A stretch of DNA of 64,000 bases from Bacteroidales bacterium (GTDB lineage Bacteria; Bacteroidota; Bacteroidia; Bacteroidales; F082), in assembly GCA_015491905.1 (NCBI GenBank), contig WGGC01000021.1:1-64000 (forward strand). The letters run 5' to 3'. Position numbers and translations under genes: made by a program. Position 1 is the stretch's first letter. Each line of letters begins with the position of its first letter. This document shows positions 52,361-62,092 of this stretch, in pieces. The notes beneath the pieces are model-generated. The model searched no databases and was not told the DNA's origin. It worked only from the letters and a program-made list of their open reading frames with translations.

Positions 52361-55300
52361 ATGAAAAAAAGTAAATTTATTTGGATTCCCGTAATGGTTT
52401 TTATGCTTTTTGGTATGATGCCATCTTCATCATTTGCAGGAAATACTGGAAATAATGATCTTTTGTGTCGTTTTCCTACGCTACATAATAACACTATTGT
52501 TTTTGAAGCTGCAGGTAATTTATGGAAAGTAAACCGTAATGGAGGTGTTGCCACACGTCTTACCACTGATCCTGGATATGATATGATGCCCCGGTTTTCT
52601 CCAGATGGAAAAATTATTGCTTTTACAGGGCAGTATGAAGGAAATGTAGATGTATATACCATTCCCATAACCGGGGGAATGGCAAAAAGAATAACTTATC
52701 ATTCGGATGTTGTAAAAAAAGCTCCTACACGTTGGGGGCCGAATAATATGGTAGTTACCTGGACTCCAAATGGAAACGATATTGTTTTTTTATCACGAAG
52801 AAATTCATGGAATTCATGGTTTGGAAAGTTGTTTGAAATTAATAAAGATGGTGGTCTCGCCAAGCCATTACCTTTACCTAAAGGTGGTGTTTTGTCATAT
52901 AGTCCTGATGGCAGTAAAATTGCATATAACAGAATTTTTAGAAATTTCCGGACATGGAAAAGGTATAAAGGAGGTCTTGCACAGGATATATGGACTTATG
53001 ACTTAAAAAGTCATAAAATAAAACAAATTACTCACTGGAAGGGTACAGATACTTATCCTATGTGGTATAAAAACACTATTTACTTTGCTTCCGATCGTGG
53101 GCCAAACCAGAGACTTAATATATGGGCCTACGATATTACTACCCGTCAATTCCGTCAGATTACACATTTTAAAAATTTTGATGTAGACTGGCCAAGTTTG
53201 GGAAATAATGGAATTGTTTTTCAAAATGGAGGAAGCTTATATGTTCTTGATTTACCTTCAGAGCAATTGCATAAACTACAAGTAACTGTTCCTGATGATG
53301 GTAGTCATAGTCGCCCTCGCTGGGTAAACGCCTCTAAAATGATTCGTAGTTTCGGGATAGCTCCTAATGGTAAAAGAGTGCTTTTCGGTGCCAGAGGAGA
53401 TATTTTTACTGTTCCTGCAAAACATGGACTTACCCGTGATATCACCCGTACTTCAAATGCTCAGGAACAATATCCTGCCTGGTCACCAAATGGGAAATTG
53501 ATAGCTTACCTTACCGATAGTAACGGCTCAAACGAAATAGCAATTCGTCCTGCTGATGGTTCCGGCACTCAAAAACTTGTTACTCATTTTTCAAAGGGAT
53601 ACTATTATTATCCACTATGGTCTCCGGCAAGTGACAAACTGGCTTTTTCTGATAACAATCATGTGCTTAGGTATGTTGATATTAATACAGGAAAAACTTA
53701 TCGTATAGACCAGGATCCAATAAGTCCCATTCTTGATATTCACTGGTCTCCTGATGGAAAATGGATTGCCTATAGTAAAATTAACAAAAGTGGAATTCCA
53801 CAGATATATTTTTATAGCCTGGATAGCGGGAAGTCTATAAAAGTAAGTACCGGCATGAATGCTGATAGCGATCCTGTATTTAGCCCTGATGGAAAATATC
53901 TCTATTTTGTTTCTGCCAGACATGAGAATCCTACTTTTAGTGAAACAGAATTTAATATTGCCACTGAAAAAATGGATGGAATATATATGCTTACACTGCA
54001 AGCTTCTGAAAAATCTCCTTTTGCTCCTAAATCTGATGAAGGAATTCCGCTAACATCGAAGAAAAAAGTAACTCCGCCAAAACCGTGGAAACCAGGTAAT
54101 ATTAATCCTATTAAAATTGATTTTAATGGTTTAATGAGCCGTGTTATACCTTTACCAATTGCCCCCGGGGATTATGGAAATATTCAAGCTGCAGGAAATA
54201 AGATTTTTTATCAGACAGCTCCTCTTCAAACTATTGAAGGTCCATTGCCGGGTAGCGGACAGTCAGCAATAAAAGTTTTTAATTTAAAAACTAAAAAGGC
54301 TCAAACCGTTGTTCCAAACGGAATAAATGCCTATACAGTTAGTGCTAACGGAAGTACAATTGCATATGTTCAAAAGGGAAAATTCTTTCTTATGCCTGCT
54401 TCTTCCTTAAATTCAAAAGGAAATACTCCGGTAAATATTTCAAACATGAAAGTATTGATAAACCCAAAACAGGAATGGACAGAAATGTACCATCAGTCAT
54501 GGAGGTTATTTAATAGCTTCTTTTATAATCCAAAAATGAATGGTGTAAACTGGAAGGCTATTGGAAAAAAATATGATGTTTATCTCCCTAAACTCGGTTG
54601 CCGTGAAGATCTTAACTATGTTGTAGGAGATATTATTGGTGAATTGGATAACTCTCATACATATGTTTGGGGTGGTGATGATGATTATACCGGAAAATAT
54701 AACCCTACAGGTGTTTTGGGTGCTGATTTTGGACTCAATGCAACTTCGGGAAGGTATTATTTTAAGAAAATTTACCATGGTGACAATTCCCGGCCTGCCT
54801 ATCATTCTCCTCTTATTCAGCCTGGAGTGAATATAAAGACCGGAGATTATCTTCTTGCAGTTAATGGCCGGCAACTAAAGGCTCCCACTAATCCTTATAG
54901 TATGTTTGTTAATAGTGTTGGCAAACAAACTATTCTAACTGTTGCAAGTACTCCTGATGGAAAAAATAAACATAATGTAACAGTGAAGCCGGTTGCCAAT
55001 TCGTTAAGTTTACGCCTTCATAATTGGATAAAAGAGAAAAGAGATTATGTCAATAAAAAGTCTAACGGTAAAATTGGATATATATATCTTTCAGACATGG
55101 AAGCTCTTGGAATGGATCAGTTTATTCGCCAATTCTATCCGCAAATAAGTAAACAAGGTTTAATTATTGATGACCGGTTTAATGGAGGTGGCTTTATTGA
55201 TCAGATTATTCTGGAAAGGCTGAGACGCATCCTTATTGGCATGAGTACAAATCGTGTTCACGCCGAAATGCGTTACCCTGCTCAAGTATTAAATGGTTAT

Positions 55301-55699
55301 AAGGCTACATTAATAAATCATTATTCGGCCTCTGATGGGGATATGTTCCCATATTATTTTCGAAAATATGGTTTAGGCCCACTTATTGGAACTCGGACAT
55401 GGGGCGGAGTACGTGGTTATAATCATGTATGGACATTATTGGATGGTGGTAAACTTGTTGTTTCCCAAAATAGTATTTATGGCCTTGATTCTAAATGGAT
55501 TATTGAAAATCACGGCGTTACACCTGATATTAAAGTAGATGATTTACCTAATCAAGTGATGCAGGGGAAAGATAAACAGTTGGATACAGCAATAGACTAT
55601 CTGATGAAGAAAATCAAAGCTCATCCTATGGTACTCCCAAAACCTCCTGCCGATATTCCTGCTTATCCTACGGGAAAAGATGCCGGGGGTTTGAATTAA
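52361..55699 (+). CDS. Secreted Tricorn-like S41 protease
   Basis: 1112 residues. Signal peptide MKKSKFIWIPVMVFMLFGM..., cleavage about 26 after SFA. Two beta-propellers made of WD40/PD40-type repeats: DMMPRFSPDGKIIAFTG, LSYSPDGSKIAYNRIF, QYPAWSPNGKLIAYLTD, DIHWSPDGKWIAYSKI and DPVFSPDGKYLYFVSA. A C1 helical domain (about 700-780) holds His766 in LDNSHTYVWGG. A PDZ domain follows (about 790-870, GVNIKTGDYLLAVNGRQL), then the S41 core with DRFNGGGFIDQ and the nucleophile Ser991 in YSASDGDMFPYYF, then GTRTWGGVRGY. This is the full Tricorn order, so it should be a large oligomeric peptidase that trims oligopeptides, here exported. Ends with a long terminator hairpin. Confidence 0.92.
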   Translation: MKKSKFIWIPVMVFMLFGMMPSSSFAGNTGNNDLLCRFPTLHNNTIVFEAAGNLWKVNRNGGVATRLTTDPGYDMMPRFSPDGKIIAFTGQYEGNVDVYTIPITGGMAKRITYHSDVVKKAPTRWGPNNMVVTWTPNGNDIVFLSRRNSWNSWFGKLFEINKDGGLAKPLPLPKGGVLSYSPDGSKIAYNRIFRNFRTWKRYKGGLAQDIWTYDLKSHKIKQITHWKGTDTYPMWYKNTIYFASDRGPNQRLNIWAYDITTRQFRQITHFKNFDVDWPSLGNNGIVFQNGGSLYVLDLPSEQLHKLQVTVPDDGSHSRPRWVNASKMIRSFGIAPNGKRVLFGARGDIFTVPAKHGLTRDITRTSNAQEQYPAWSPNGKLIAYLTDSNGSNEIAIRPADGSGTQKLVTHFSKGYYYYPLWSPASDKLAFSDNNHVLRYVDINTGKTYRIDQDPISPILDIHWSPDGKWIAYSKINKSGIPQIYFYSLDSGKSIKVSTGMNADSDPVFSPDGKYLYFVSARHENPTFSETEFNIATEKMDGIYMLTLQASEKSPFAPKSDEGIPLTSKKKVTPPKPWKPGNINPIKIDFNGLMSRVIPLPIAPGDYGNIQAAGNKIFYQTAPLQTIEGPLPGSGQSAIKVFNLKTKKAQTVVPNGINAYTVSANGSTIAYVQKGKFFLMPASSLNSKGNTPVNISNMKVLINPKQEWTEMYHQSWRLFNSFFYNPKMNGVNWKAIGKKYDVYLPKLGCREDLNYVVGDIIGELDNSHTYVWGGDDDYTGKYNPTGVLGADFGLNATSGRYYFKKIYHGDNSRPAYHSPLIQPGVNIKTGDYLLAVNGRQLKAPTNPYSMFVNSVGKQTILTVASTPDGKNKHNVTVKPVANSLSLRLHNWIKEKRDYVNKKSNGKIGYIYLSDMEALGMDQFIRQFYPQISKQGLIIDDRFNGGGFIDQIILERLRRILIGMSTNRVHAEMRYPAQVLNGYKATLINHYSASDGDMFPYYFRKYGLGPLIGTRTWGGVRGYNHVWTLLDGGKLVVSQNSIYGLDSKWIIENHGVTPDIKVDDLPNQVMQGKDKQLDTAIDYLMKKIKAHPMVLPKPPADIPAYPTGKDAGGLN

Positions 55700-55752
55700 T
55701 ATAAAAAACTAGAAAAAGTAATTTTTGTTGATATTTGATTGTCAACATATAT

Positions 55753-55792
55753 AAAAAAAGAAAAGAAGGCACTGTCTTCTTTTCTTTTTTTT
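55753..55792 (+). terminator. Terminator of the Tricorn-like gene
   Basis: 16-bp perfect stem (AAAAAAAGAAAAGAAG pairs with CTTCTTTTCTTTTTTT), loop GCACTGT, further T. Confidence 0.88.
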
Positions 55793-55867
55793 ATTTCATT
55801 GAAAGATTATTGAAAATCAAAAGTTAATTTTTAATTACATATTTTTACTATTATTAACGATATCTTT

Positions 55868-55875
55868 TATCTTTG
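55868..55875 (+). promoter_or_regulatory. -7 element (TATCTTTG) of the YncE-phosphoesterase gene
   Basis: Exact match. The leader would be about 125 nt. Confidence 0.4.
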
Positions 55876-56005
55876 TCAAAAGAAGTAAAGATGTTATCTT
55901 ATTAAATGTTAATAACTATATTGTTATAAATGTGTTTGTTAAAATTTTAATATAAAATTCATACTTAATACGTTTATTACTAATAATATAATAAATTGTA
56001 AATAC

Positions 56006-58462
56006 ATGGCTAAAATTAAATTAATTTTTGTATTGATTTTTTCTTTTTTGATTAGTTTCAATACTGTAAAGGCACAGAAAACAAAAATAGAGCTTCCCGG
56101 GATATATAAAAAATATACATTATTGCCAAATGGCTGGAAATTGACACCTTCCGGCGTTCAGGTAACTGTTGGTGAACTTCCGTTAAATATGGTTGTTACA
56201 AATGACGAACATTATGCAATAACTTCCAATAGTGGAATGGGCATTAATTCTTTATCGGTTGTCGATTTGATAAATCATAAGGAGGTGCAGCGAATGATTA
56301 TTGATAACACGTGGGTAGGATTAGCATTTGGGAAAATGGATAAGAACTTATATGTTTCAGGAGGAAATGATAACCGTATAGAGGTATATGCTTTCCAAAA
56401 CGGAAGATTAACTCCTTTTGACACGATTCGTGTAGGTGAAAAATTCCCCAAACAAAATATTTCATTAACAGGAATTGCTTATTGGGGTAAAAAGAACAGG
56501 TTACTGGCAGTATCTCAAAAAAGTAATTCATTGTATATTATAGATATTCCTGAAAAAAAGGTAATACGTAAAATAGACATGGGGGGTAAATGTTATCAGG
56601 TAAATATTAATCATGGTCAAACAAAAGCATATGTTTCGTTGTGGGGTAAGGCCGGTGTTGCGGAAGTAGACCTTAGAAACCTTACCGTTGATCATATCTA
56701 TCCAACAGGTGATCATCCAAACCAAATGGTTATAACAAAAGATGACCAACGATTGTTTGTTTCAAATGCAAATAATAATAGTGCAACAGCATTAGATTTA
56801 AATAATAAAACTGTTAGCGAAACGCTTATAACTTCTTTAATTCCTGATGCTCCTTATGGTAGTACCCCGGATGCTATTGTTTTGGCTGATGATGATGAAA
56901 AACTTCTCGTTGCTAATGCAGATAATAATTATCTTGCTGTTTTTGATATTCGGGAACCCGGAGAGGCAAAAAATCTGGGATTTATTCCTGTGGGATGGTA
57001 TCCTACAGCATTAAATTATTTGCCTAAATCTAATAAAATAGTTGTTGCTAATGGCAAGGGTATTTCTTCCAGGGCAAATCCTGACGGCCCGGTACCCACA
57101 AAAAAAAGAAGCAAAAACTGGATGCAAAATTACACAGGAACAATGTTTAAAGGAACGGTTTCTATATTTACTTTTCCCAATAAAAAAGAACTCGCTGCAG
57201 ACAGCAAAAAGGTATATGATAATACTCCTTACGTTCACAAAAAAAAGTTTTCAAACCGTCAACATATTATTCCTGAAAAGCATACAGGCAAAGAAAGTAA
57301 TCAGATTAAACATGTTATATACATTATAAGGGAAAATCGTACCTATGATCAGGTTTTTGGAGATATAAAAGAAGGAAATGGAGATTCTTCATTATGCCTT
57401 TTTGGATATAAAATTTCTCCAAATGCACATAGTTTGGCGAAACAATTTACTTTATATGATAATTTTTATGTAGATGCAGAAGTAAGTGCTGATGGCCATA
57501 ACTGGTCAACGGCTGCTTATGCAACTGATTATGTTGAAAAGTTATGGCCTGTAAATTATGGGCATAGAGGAGCCAGTTATGATTTTGAAGGAGGACATCC
57601 TATTGCTGCTCCCACTTCTGGTTATATCTGGAATAATGTAATGAATCATGGGAAATCATATCGTAATTATGGGGAGTTTATGAAATTTCATACCATGACT
57701 AAAAACGGTGATTATGTCCCTACAGATAAAGATCTGGATAATGTTACGTGCTTGAAATTTCCAGGCTTTAATTTGGGAATCTCGGATTTAACAAGATATG
57801 AAATATGGGAAAAGGATTTTGATAGTTTATTGGCAATAAATAAAGTGCCGGCTTTGTCACTTATGCGTTTGCCTAATGACCATTGCTGGGGAACACGTCC
57901 CGGAAAGCTAACTCCATTGGCTTATGTTGCTCAAAATGATTATGCATTAGGGCTATTGGTGGACAAAGTTTCGCATAGTAAAATATGGAAAAACACGTTA
58001 ATTCTTGTTTTGGAAGATGATGCTCAAAATGGCCCGGATCATGTAGATGCGCATCGTTCGGTATTATTAGCTATTGGCCCGTATGTTAAGAGAAATTATG
58101 TTGACCATACCTTGTACACCACCTCAGGGGTGTTGAAGACTATTGAATTAATACTTGGTTTGCCACCAATGACTCAATATGATTTGTCCGCAACTCCTAT
58201 TGTAAATTCTATAACAAATAATTCAAATACAACACCATATAATGTAATTGCACCAAAAATAAATATACATGAGAAAAATAAAAAGACAGCTTATGGTGCT
58301 GAGTTGAGTAAAAAATTAAACTTTACACGGGAAGATGCAATTGCTGATGGTGAATATAATAAAATTATATGGAAAGCAGTAAAAGGAAAAAATTCACCTG
58401 TGCCTGCACCTGTACATAGTGCCTTTGTAAAAGTAAGAGATAACGGAGGCGATAAAGATTGA
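56006..58462 (+). CDS. YncE-type beta-propeller fused to an acid phosphatase/phosphoesterase domain
   Basis: 818 residues, secreted (signal MAKIKLIFVLIFSFLISFNTVKA). Residues 50-380 are a YVTN/YncE-like seven-blade propeller with repeats such as VVTNDEHYAITSN, LFVSNANNNSATALDL, LLVANADNNYLAVFDI. Residues 430-800 are a phosphoesterase (phospholipase C/acid phosphatase fold): HVIYIIRENRTYDQVFGD (about 435-452), AEVSADGHNWSTAAYATDY (about 492-510), LMRLPNDHCWG, VLEDDAQNGPDHVDAHRS (about 668-685). The metal-binding Glu/Asn/Asp/His set looks intact. Substrate unknown: phospholipid, phosphate esters or polyphosphate possible. Followed after 54 nt by the ROK gene. Confidence 0.85.
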   Translation: MAKIKLIFVLIFSFLISFNTVKAQKTKIELPGIYKKYTLLPNGWKLTPSGVQVTVGELPLNMVVTNDEHYAITSNSGMGINSLSVVDLINHKEVQRMIIDNTWVGLAFGKMDKNLYVSGGNDNRIEVYAFQNGRLTPFDTIRVGEKFPKQNISLTGIAYWGKKNRLLAVSQKSNSLYIIDIPEKKVIRKIDMGGKCYQVNINHGQTKAYVSLWGKAGVAEVDLRNLTVDHIYPTGDHPNQMVITKDDQRLFVSNANNNSATALDLNNKTVSETLITSLIPDAPYGSTPDAIVLADDDEKLLVANADNNYLAVFDIREPGEAKNLGFIPVGWYPTALNYLPKSNKIVVANGKGISSRANPDGPVPTKKRSKNWMQNYTGTMFKGTVSIFTFPNKKELAADSKKVYDNTPYVHKKKFSNRQHIIPEKHTGKESNQIKHVIYIIRENRTYDQVFGDIKEGNGDSSLCLFGYKISPNAHSLAKQFTLYDNFYVDAEVSADGHNWSTAAYATDYVEKLWPVNYGHRGASYDFEGGHPIAAPTSGYIWNNVMNHGKSYRNYGEFMKFHTMTKNGDYVPTDKDLDNVTCLKFPGFNLGISDLTRYEIWEKDFDSLLAINKVPALSLMRLPNDHCWGTRPGKLTPLAYVAQNDYALGLLVDKVSHSKIWKNTLILVLEDDAQNGPDHVDAHRSVLLAIGPYVKRNYVDHTLYTTSGVLKTIELILGLPPMTQYDLSATPIVNSITNNSNTTPYNVIAPKINIHEKNKKTAYGAELSKKLNFTREDAIADGEYNKIIWKAVKGKNSPVPAPVHSAFVKVRDNGGDKD

Positions 58463-58516
58463 TAATAATTTTCAACACGTTATGAGATTCTTATTATTAA
58501 TTTTTAGTTTTTTTTA

Positions 58517-59602
58517 ATGAATAGAAAAATTGTTTTTAGCTTAGATGCCGGAGGAACAAATCTGGTTTTTTCTGCTATTGAAGACGGTAAAGAACGTCCT
58601 GAAATACATGTCCTTCCCTCTGATTCAAAATCATTGGAAGATTTCTTTAATAAACTGGTAAAAGGCTTTTCTCAGCTTAAACAACAGTTTAAAGTAAATC
58701 CTGTGGCAATAAGTTTTTGTTTTCCCGGGCCAGCTGATTATGAAGCAGGAATAATTGGAAAGTTAGAAAACCTTCCCTTTTTTACTGAAAAGGGAACCCC
58801 TCTGGCTAAAATGCTGGAGAATTATTTTAATGTTCCGGTATTTATCAATAACGACGGTGATCTTTTTGCCCTTGGAGAGGCCATTGGAGGTCTGTTACCG
58901 GAAATAAATAAATACTCAAATAAAAAGTTTAAAAATTTGCTAGGAGTTACTTTGGGTACCGGCTTCGGAGGAGGTATTATTCAAAATTTTAGATTACTGA
59001 GAGGTGATAACTCTGCTTCCGGAGAAATAAATCGTCTGTCAAATTTTTTAAACAGGGAGCAGAGTGTTGAAGAGGTTCTTAGTATTCGTGGAGTAAAAAA
59101 CCTTTATTCTGATTATGCCGCTATTAATACAGTTGATATACCCGAACCTATAGAGATATATAAAATTGCAAAAGGAAATGCTGACGGCAATCGTGATGCT
59201 GCAATAAAAGTATGGAAAAATTTTGGTACTGTATTAGGAGATGCTCTTGCTAATGCTGTTACCTTAACAGATAGTTGTGTAGTTGTTGGCGGAGGGCTTT
59301 CCGGTGCCTACGATCTATTTTTTCCATATGCATTAAAACAAATGAACAGTATGTTTAAAAGAATAGATGGGAAAAGTATGGAAAGGATGGAAATAAAAGC
59401 ATTTAACTGGCAGGATATTAATTCGAGAGATTTGTTTTTAAAGGATGAAGCTGTTAAAATTTCGGTTCCTTTTTCTAATCAAACAATTATTTATAGAGGA
59501 AAAAAGAAAATTGCAGTTGGATTAAGTAAACTTGGAACATCAAATGCTGTTGCTTTAGGGGCTTATGCCTATGCCGCCAGGAGATTAGGCTTTCAGGAAT
59601 AA
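58517..59602 (+). CDS. ROK-family sugar kinase-like protein
   Basis: 361 residues. FSLDAGGTNLVFSAIE (about 5-20) is the ATP phosphate-1 motif; FPGPADYEAG and VFINNDGDLFALGEAIGG (about 112-129) hold the sugar-binding acids; LLGVTLGTGFGGGIIQNF (about 145-162) the phosphate-2 loop. The Cys-rich zinc motif of many ROK kinases is missing; SGEINRL stands there. No N-terminal helix-turn-helix, so this is a kinase and not a regulator. The C-terminal YAARRLGF fits the family. The upstream secreted phosphoesterase could be partly co-transcribed; a metabolic link is not evident. Probably phosphorylates glucose, N-acetylhexosamine or fructose. Confidence 0.85.
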   Translation: MNRKIVFSLDAGGTNLVFSAIEDGKERPEIHVLPSDSKSLEDFFNKLVKGFSQLKQQFKVNPVAISFCFPGPADYEAGIIGKLENLPFFTEKGTPLAKMLENYFNVPVFINNDGDLFALGEAIGGLLPEINKYSNKKFKNLLGVTLGTGFGGGIIQNFRLLRGDNSASGEINRLSNFLNREQSVEEVLSIRGVKNLYSDYAAINTVDIPEPIEIYKIAKGNADGNRDAAIKVWKNFGTVLGDALANAVTLTDSCVVVGGGLSGAYDLFFPYALKQMNSMFKRIDGKSMERMEIKAFNWQDINSRDLFLKDEAVKISVPFSNQTIIYRGKKKIAVGLSKLGTSNAVALGAYAYAARRLGFQE

Positions 59603-59612
59603 CTATTCTTTA

Positions 59613-60539
59613 TTATTGTAAAACAATATCTTTCCATGAAAATATTGTTGTATATCCTTTTCCTTTGAAGTAATTTTTTGTTTCATTTTCGGGTAAAGGG
59701 CTTGTTACTAAAATAAAATCTCCGCCCCAGGCTCCCAGTGATTTTATTGTTCCGGGGAAATCATTAAAATACAGATGTTTAATTGTTGGAGTTTTTAGTA
59801 TATTAGAAATAACTTCTTCATGCCGGATTATTAATTCTTCAAATTCCTTAATGTTATCAACTGTTGATATTTTTAATGAGATATCTGAAATGGTATTAAT
59901 ATCTTTTTTTGAATAGGTTGCTTTTTGTTTAAAGGAATTAACACTATCAGTAGTTTTTTGCTTGTGCCCCAAATAAACAAAAAACAGCTGATTTGAGAAA
60001 CCTGGTGTATAAACAATGGGTTTAATGGTAGGGGAAGGCTTGGTTTTTTTATATAATATTGCTGTATTATTTTGTGCACAAGCTATATCATATCCTGAGC
60101 CGCCAAAAACAGTTTCTTGAATTTTAAATGGATTTATTTTAAGCCATTCTCCGATGTTAGCTACCAGGGTTGAACTTGACCCCCAACCAAATTGTGAGTT
60201 AAATTCAAGTTTTGTTTTAACGGAAACCTCTTTTTCTCCCACAGGAAAACGTTTACTGTGCGATTTGCAATAATTCAATAACTTTAATAAGTCATTGGCC
60301 ATTATTGTATTATTGGTAGAAAGTATTTTTAAATCAGAAAGTCTGAAAACTGCCTCAAACCATAATCCCGAAGGTTTAAAAGCAGTCCAGTGAAGAATAG
60401 GTTTTGTTGAGCGTTTTTCAGAAACAGATAATGTTTGCCCTTTCTTTAATGGTATCCCCAATGCCCAAGCTCCTTCCATGGCAAGGTATTCCCCAGTCAG
60501 AAGTAATTTTCCATTAGAACGCCAGTATTTCTCTGACAT
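59613..60539 (-). CDS. GYDIA-family GHMP kinase
   Basis: 308 residues. SNGKLLLTGEYLAMEGAWALG (as KLLLTGEYLAMEGAWAL) begins the GHMP fold. The phosphate loop is GWGSSST at 118-124 (PxxxGLGSSxx type). GYDIA at 149-153 gives the subfamily its name and holds the catalytic Asp151. LGAWGGDFILVTS near 272 is GHMP motif 3. It overlaps the stop of the HMG-CoA reductase gene (TGATG), so the two are translationally coupled. It is therefore probably mevalonate kinase or phosphomevalonate kinase of the mevalonate pathway. Substrate is inferred from context. Confidence 0.85.
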   Translation of the reverse strand: MSEKYWRSNGKLLLTGEYLAMEGAWALGIPLKKGQTLSVSEKRSTKPILHWTAFKPSGLWFEAVFRLSDLKILSTNNTIMANDLLKLLNYCKSHSKRFPVGEKEVSVKTKLEFNSQFGWGSSSTLVANIGEWLKINPFKIQETVFGGSGYDIACAQNNTAILYKKTKPSPTIKPIVYTPGFSNQLFFVYLGHKQKTTDSVNSFKQKATYSKKDINTISDISLKISTVDNIKEFEELIIRHEEVISNILKTPTIKHLYFNDFPGTIKSLGAWGGDFILVTSPLPENETKNYFKGKGYTTIFSWKDIVLQ

Positions 60540-61870
60540 CAGGAATTACGAAGTTTTTGTATGTAATCTCCAACCATAGCAAAAGACACTTTTTTATCTT
60601 GAAAATAAGATACCGCCATTGCTTTTTCTTCAGCGGAAGCTTTAAAATTATTAAGAATATTCATTAAATGCATTTTCATATGCCCTGTTTGAATACCTTT
60701 TGTAACCAATGACTTTACAGCGCCAAAATTATTTGCTAATCCCATTGTAGCTGTTATCATCATTAAGTCTTTGGCAGATGGTTTTCCAAGCATTTCTATT
60801 GAATGCCTGGCAAGTGGATGTAAAGAAGTTAACCCTCCAACTGTTCCTAATGCCAGTGGCAATTCAAGGTAAAATTTAAATTTACCGTGACTTGTTTCAA
60901 CATGAGACAAGCTTTGATATTGCCCGTTTCGCGATGCATATGTATGTCCTGCCGCTTCAATTGCACGAAAATCATTTCCTGTAGCCAAAGCAACAGCATC
61001 TATGCCATTAAAAATACCTTTATTATGGGTTGTCGCTCTATAAGTATCTATTTCAGCAATCTTAACTGCGGTTTCAAATTTCTCAGCAAATTGTTTTCCT
61101 GTTAAATTAGCATCCACAGTATCCAGATCTTTAAAATCACATTCTACCCATGTCTTAACTATGCAATCAGGGGTGTAATTGGATAATATCGACATAATGA
61201 CATTTACGTCTTTTTCATTGCTTTCAAAAATGGAATGAGATGATATAAAATCTTTTAAGGTATTGGAAAACTCTTCTAAACAGGAGTTGATAAAATTAGC
61301 TCCCATAGAATCTACCGTATTGAACCTGACCTTTATCTGATAATAATTTCTTAATTTGTCTCGTAAATCCAGTAATTGAAAGTCCAGGATTCCACCACCC
61401 CGTTTTTCCATATTATTTGTAATAAAACGGGTGTTATGGCGAAATTGTTTTTCTAATTCATTAAAAACAGAAAGTAATTTTTCTTTATCTCCATTCCATA
61501 AAAAGTGAACTTGTCCTTCTTTTACAGTATCTATAACCTCAGCGTGAAAACCGCCTCTGTTTAGCCAAAACTTAGCACTGGAAGCAGCCGCTGCTACCAC
61601 AGAGCTTTCTTCTATTACCATTGGCACAAGATAGGTTTGGTTATTTATCTTTACGTTTGGGGCCACTCCGTAAGGAATATAATAGTTAGTTAGTGTGTTT
61701 TCGCTAAATTCATCAAAAACTTTTTGTTTCTCGGGATCGGCATACCAAAAACTTTTTAGTAAATCAATGGTTTCAATTTGATTATCCATCAATTCTGCAA
61801 CAATCCTAAGTTTATCTTCCTTTAATAACTTAGAAAAACCCTTAATAATCAGGTCTCTTTTTCTTGCCAT
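60539..61870 (-). CDS. Hydroxymethylglutaryl-CoA reductase, class II (degradative-type sequence)
   Basis: 443 residues, the bacterial/archaeal class II type. Catalytic Glu in VIEESSVVAAAAS (Glu87-88), NAD(P)-site DSMGAN at 187-192, catalytic Lys284 in HNKGIFNGIDAVA, Asp300 in ATGNDFR and the closing His397 in GIQTGHMKMHL. The class II group includes Pseudomonas mevalonii, which degrades mevalonate, but in Bacteroidota the same fold makes mevalonate for isoprenoids. The coupled GHMP kinase supports the biosynthetic direction. No other mevalonate genes are in the window; the GHMP kinase stop is followed by a convergent ROK gene. Confidence 0.95.
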   Translation of the reverse strand: MARKRDLIIKGFSKLLKEDKLRIVAELMDNQIETIDLLKSFWYADPEKQKVFDEFSENTLTNYYIPYGVAPNVKINNQTYLVPMVIEESSVVAAAASSAKFWLNRGGFHAEVIDTVKEGQVHFLWNGDKEKLLSVFNELEKQFRHNTRFITNNMEKRGGGILDFQLLDLRDKLRNYYQIKVRFNTVDSMGANFINSCLEEFSNTLKDFISSHSIFESNEKDVNVIMSILSNYTPDCIVKTWVECDFKDLDTVDANLTGKQFAEKFETAVKIAEIDTYRATTHNKGIFNGIDAVALATGNDFRAIEAAGHTYASRNGQYQSLSHVETSHGKFKFYLELPLALGTVGGLTSLHPLARHSIEMLGKPSAKDLMMITATMGLANNFGAVKSLVTKGIQTGHMKMHLMNILNNFKASAEEKAMAVSYFQDKKVSFAMVGDYIQKLRNS

Positions 61871-61931
61871 GTTTTTGATTATTTAATAAAATAACTGTTT
61901 TTAATAATTAATTTATCAATAGTTGCTATTG

Positions 61932-61939
61932 CAAATGTA
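61932..61939 (-). promoter_or_regulatory. -7 element (TACATTTGC) of the HMG-CoA reductase operon
   Basis: Exact match on the minus strand, 62 nt upstream of the ATG; directly followed by an inverted repeat CAATAG-ttg-CTATTG (61917-61931) at the predicted transcription start. Confidence 0.5.
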
Positions 61940-62045
61940 ATATAAATTACTGAAATTAATATGCTTTTCTTAACCTGGAGATTTATATGCTTATTAAATA
62001 GTTTGTGATTGTGTGTTTAATTATGTTTTATGAAAGTAAAAAATT

Positions 62046-62079
62046 AAAAAAGCTGCTCTTTTTATGAACAGCTTTTTTA
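62046..62079 (-). terminator. Terminator of the DUF2795 gene
   Basis: AAAAAAGCTG / CAGCTTTTTT 10-bp stem, T-rich at both ends. 14 nt beyond the stop. Confidence 0.8.
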
Positions 62080-62092
62080 ATTTTTTTCGGAG

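Larger units (their letters stand above)
55700..56005. other. 306-bp region between the Tricorn-like and YncE-phosphoesterase genes
   Basis: Holds the terminator, then a -7 element TATCTTTG at 55868-55875 flanked by TCTTTT/AAAAGA, then a leader of about 125 nt, AT-rich, with no recognised RNA motif. Confidence 0.6.
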
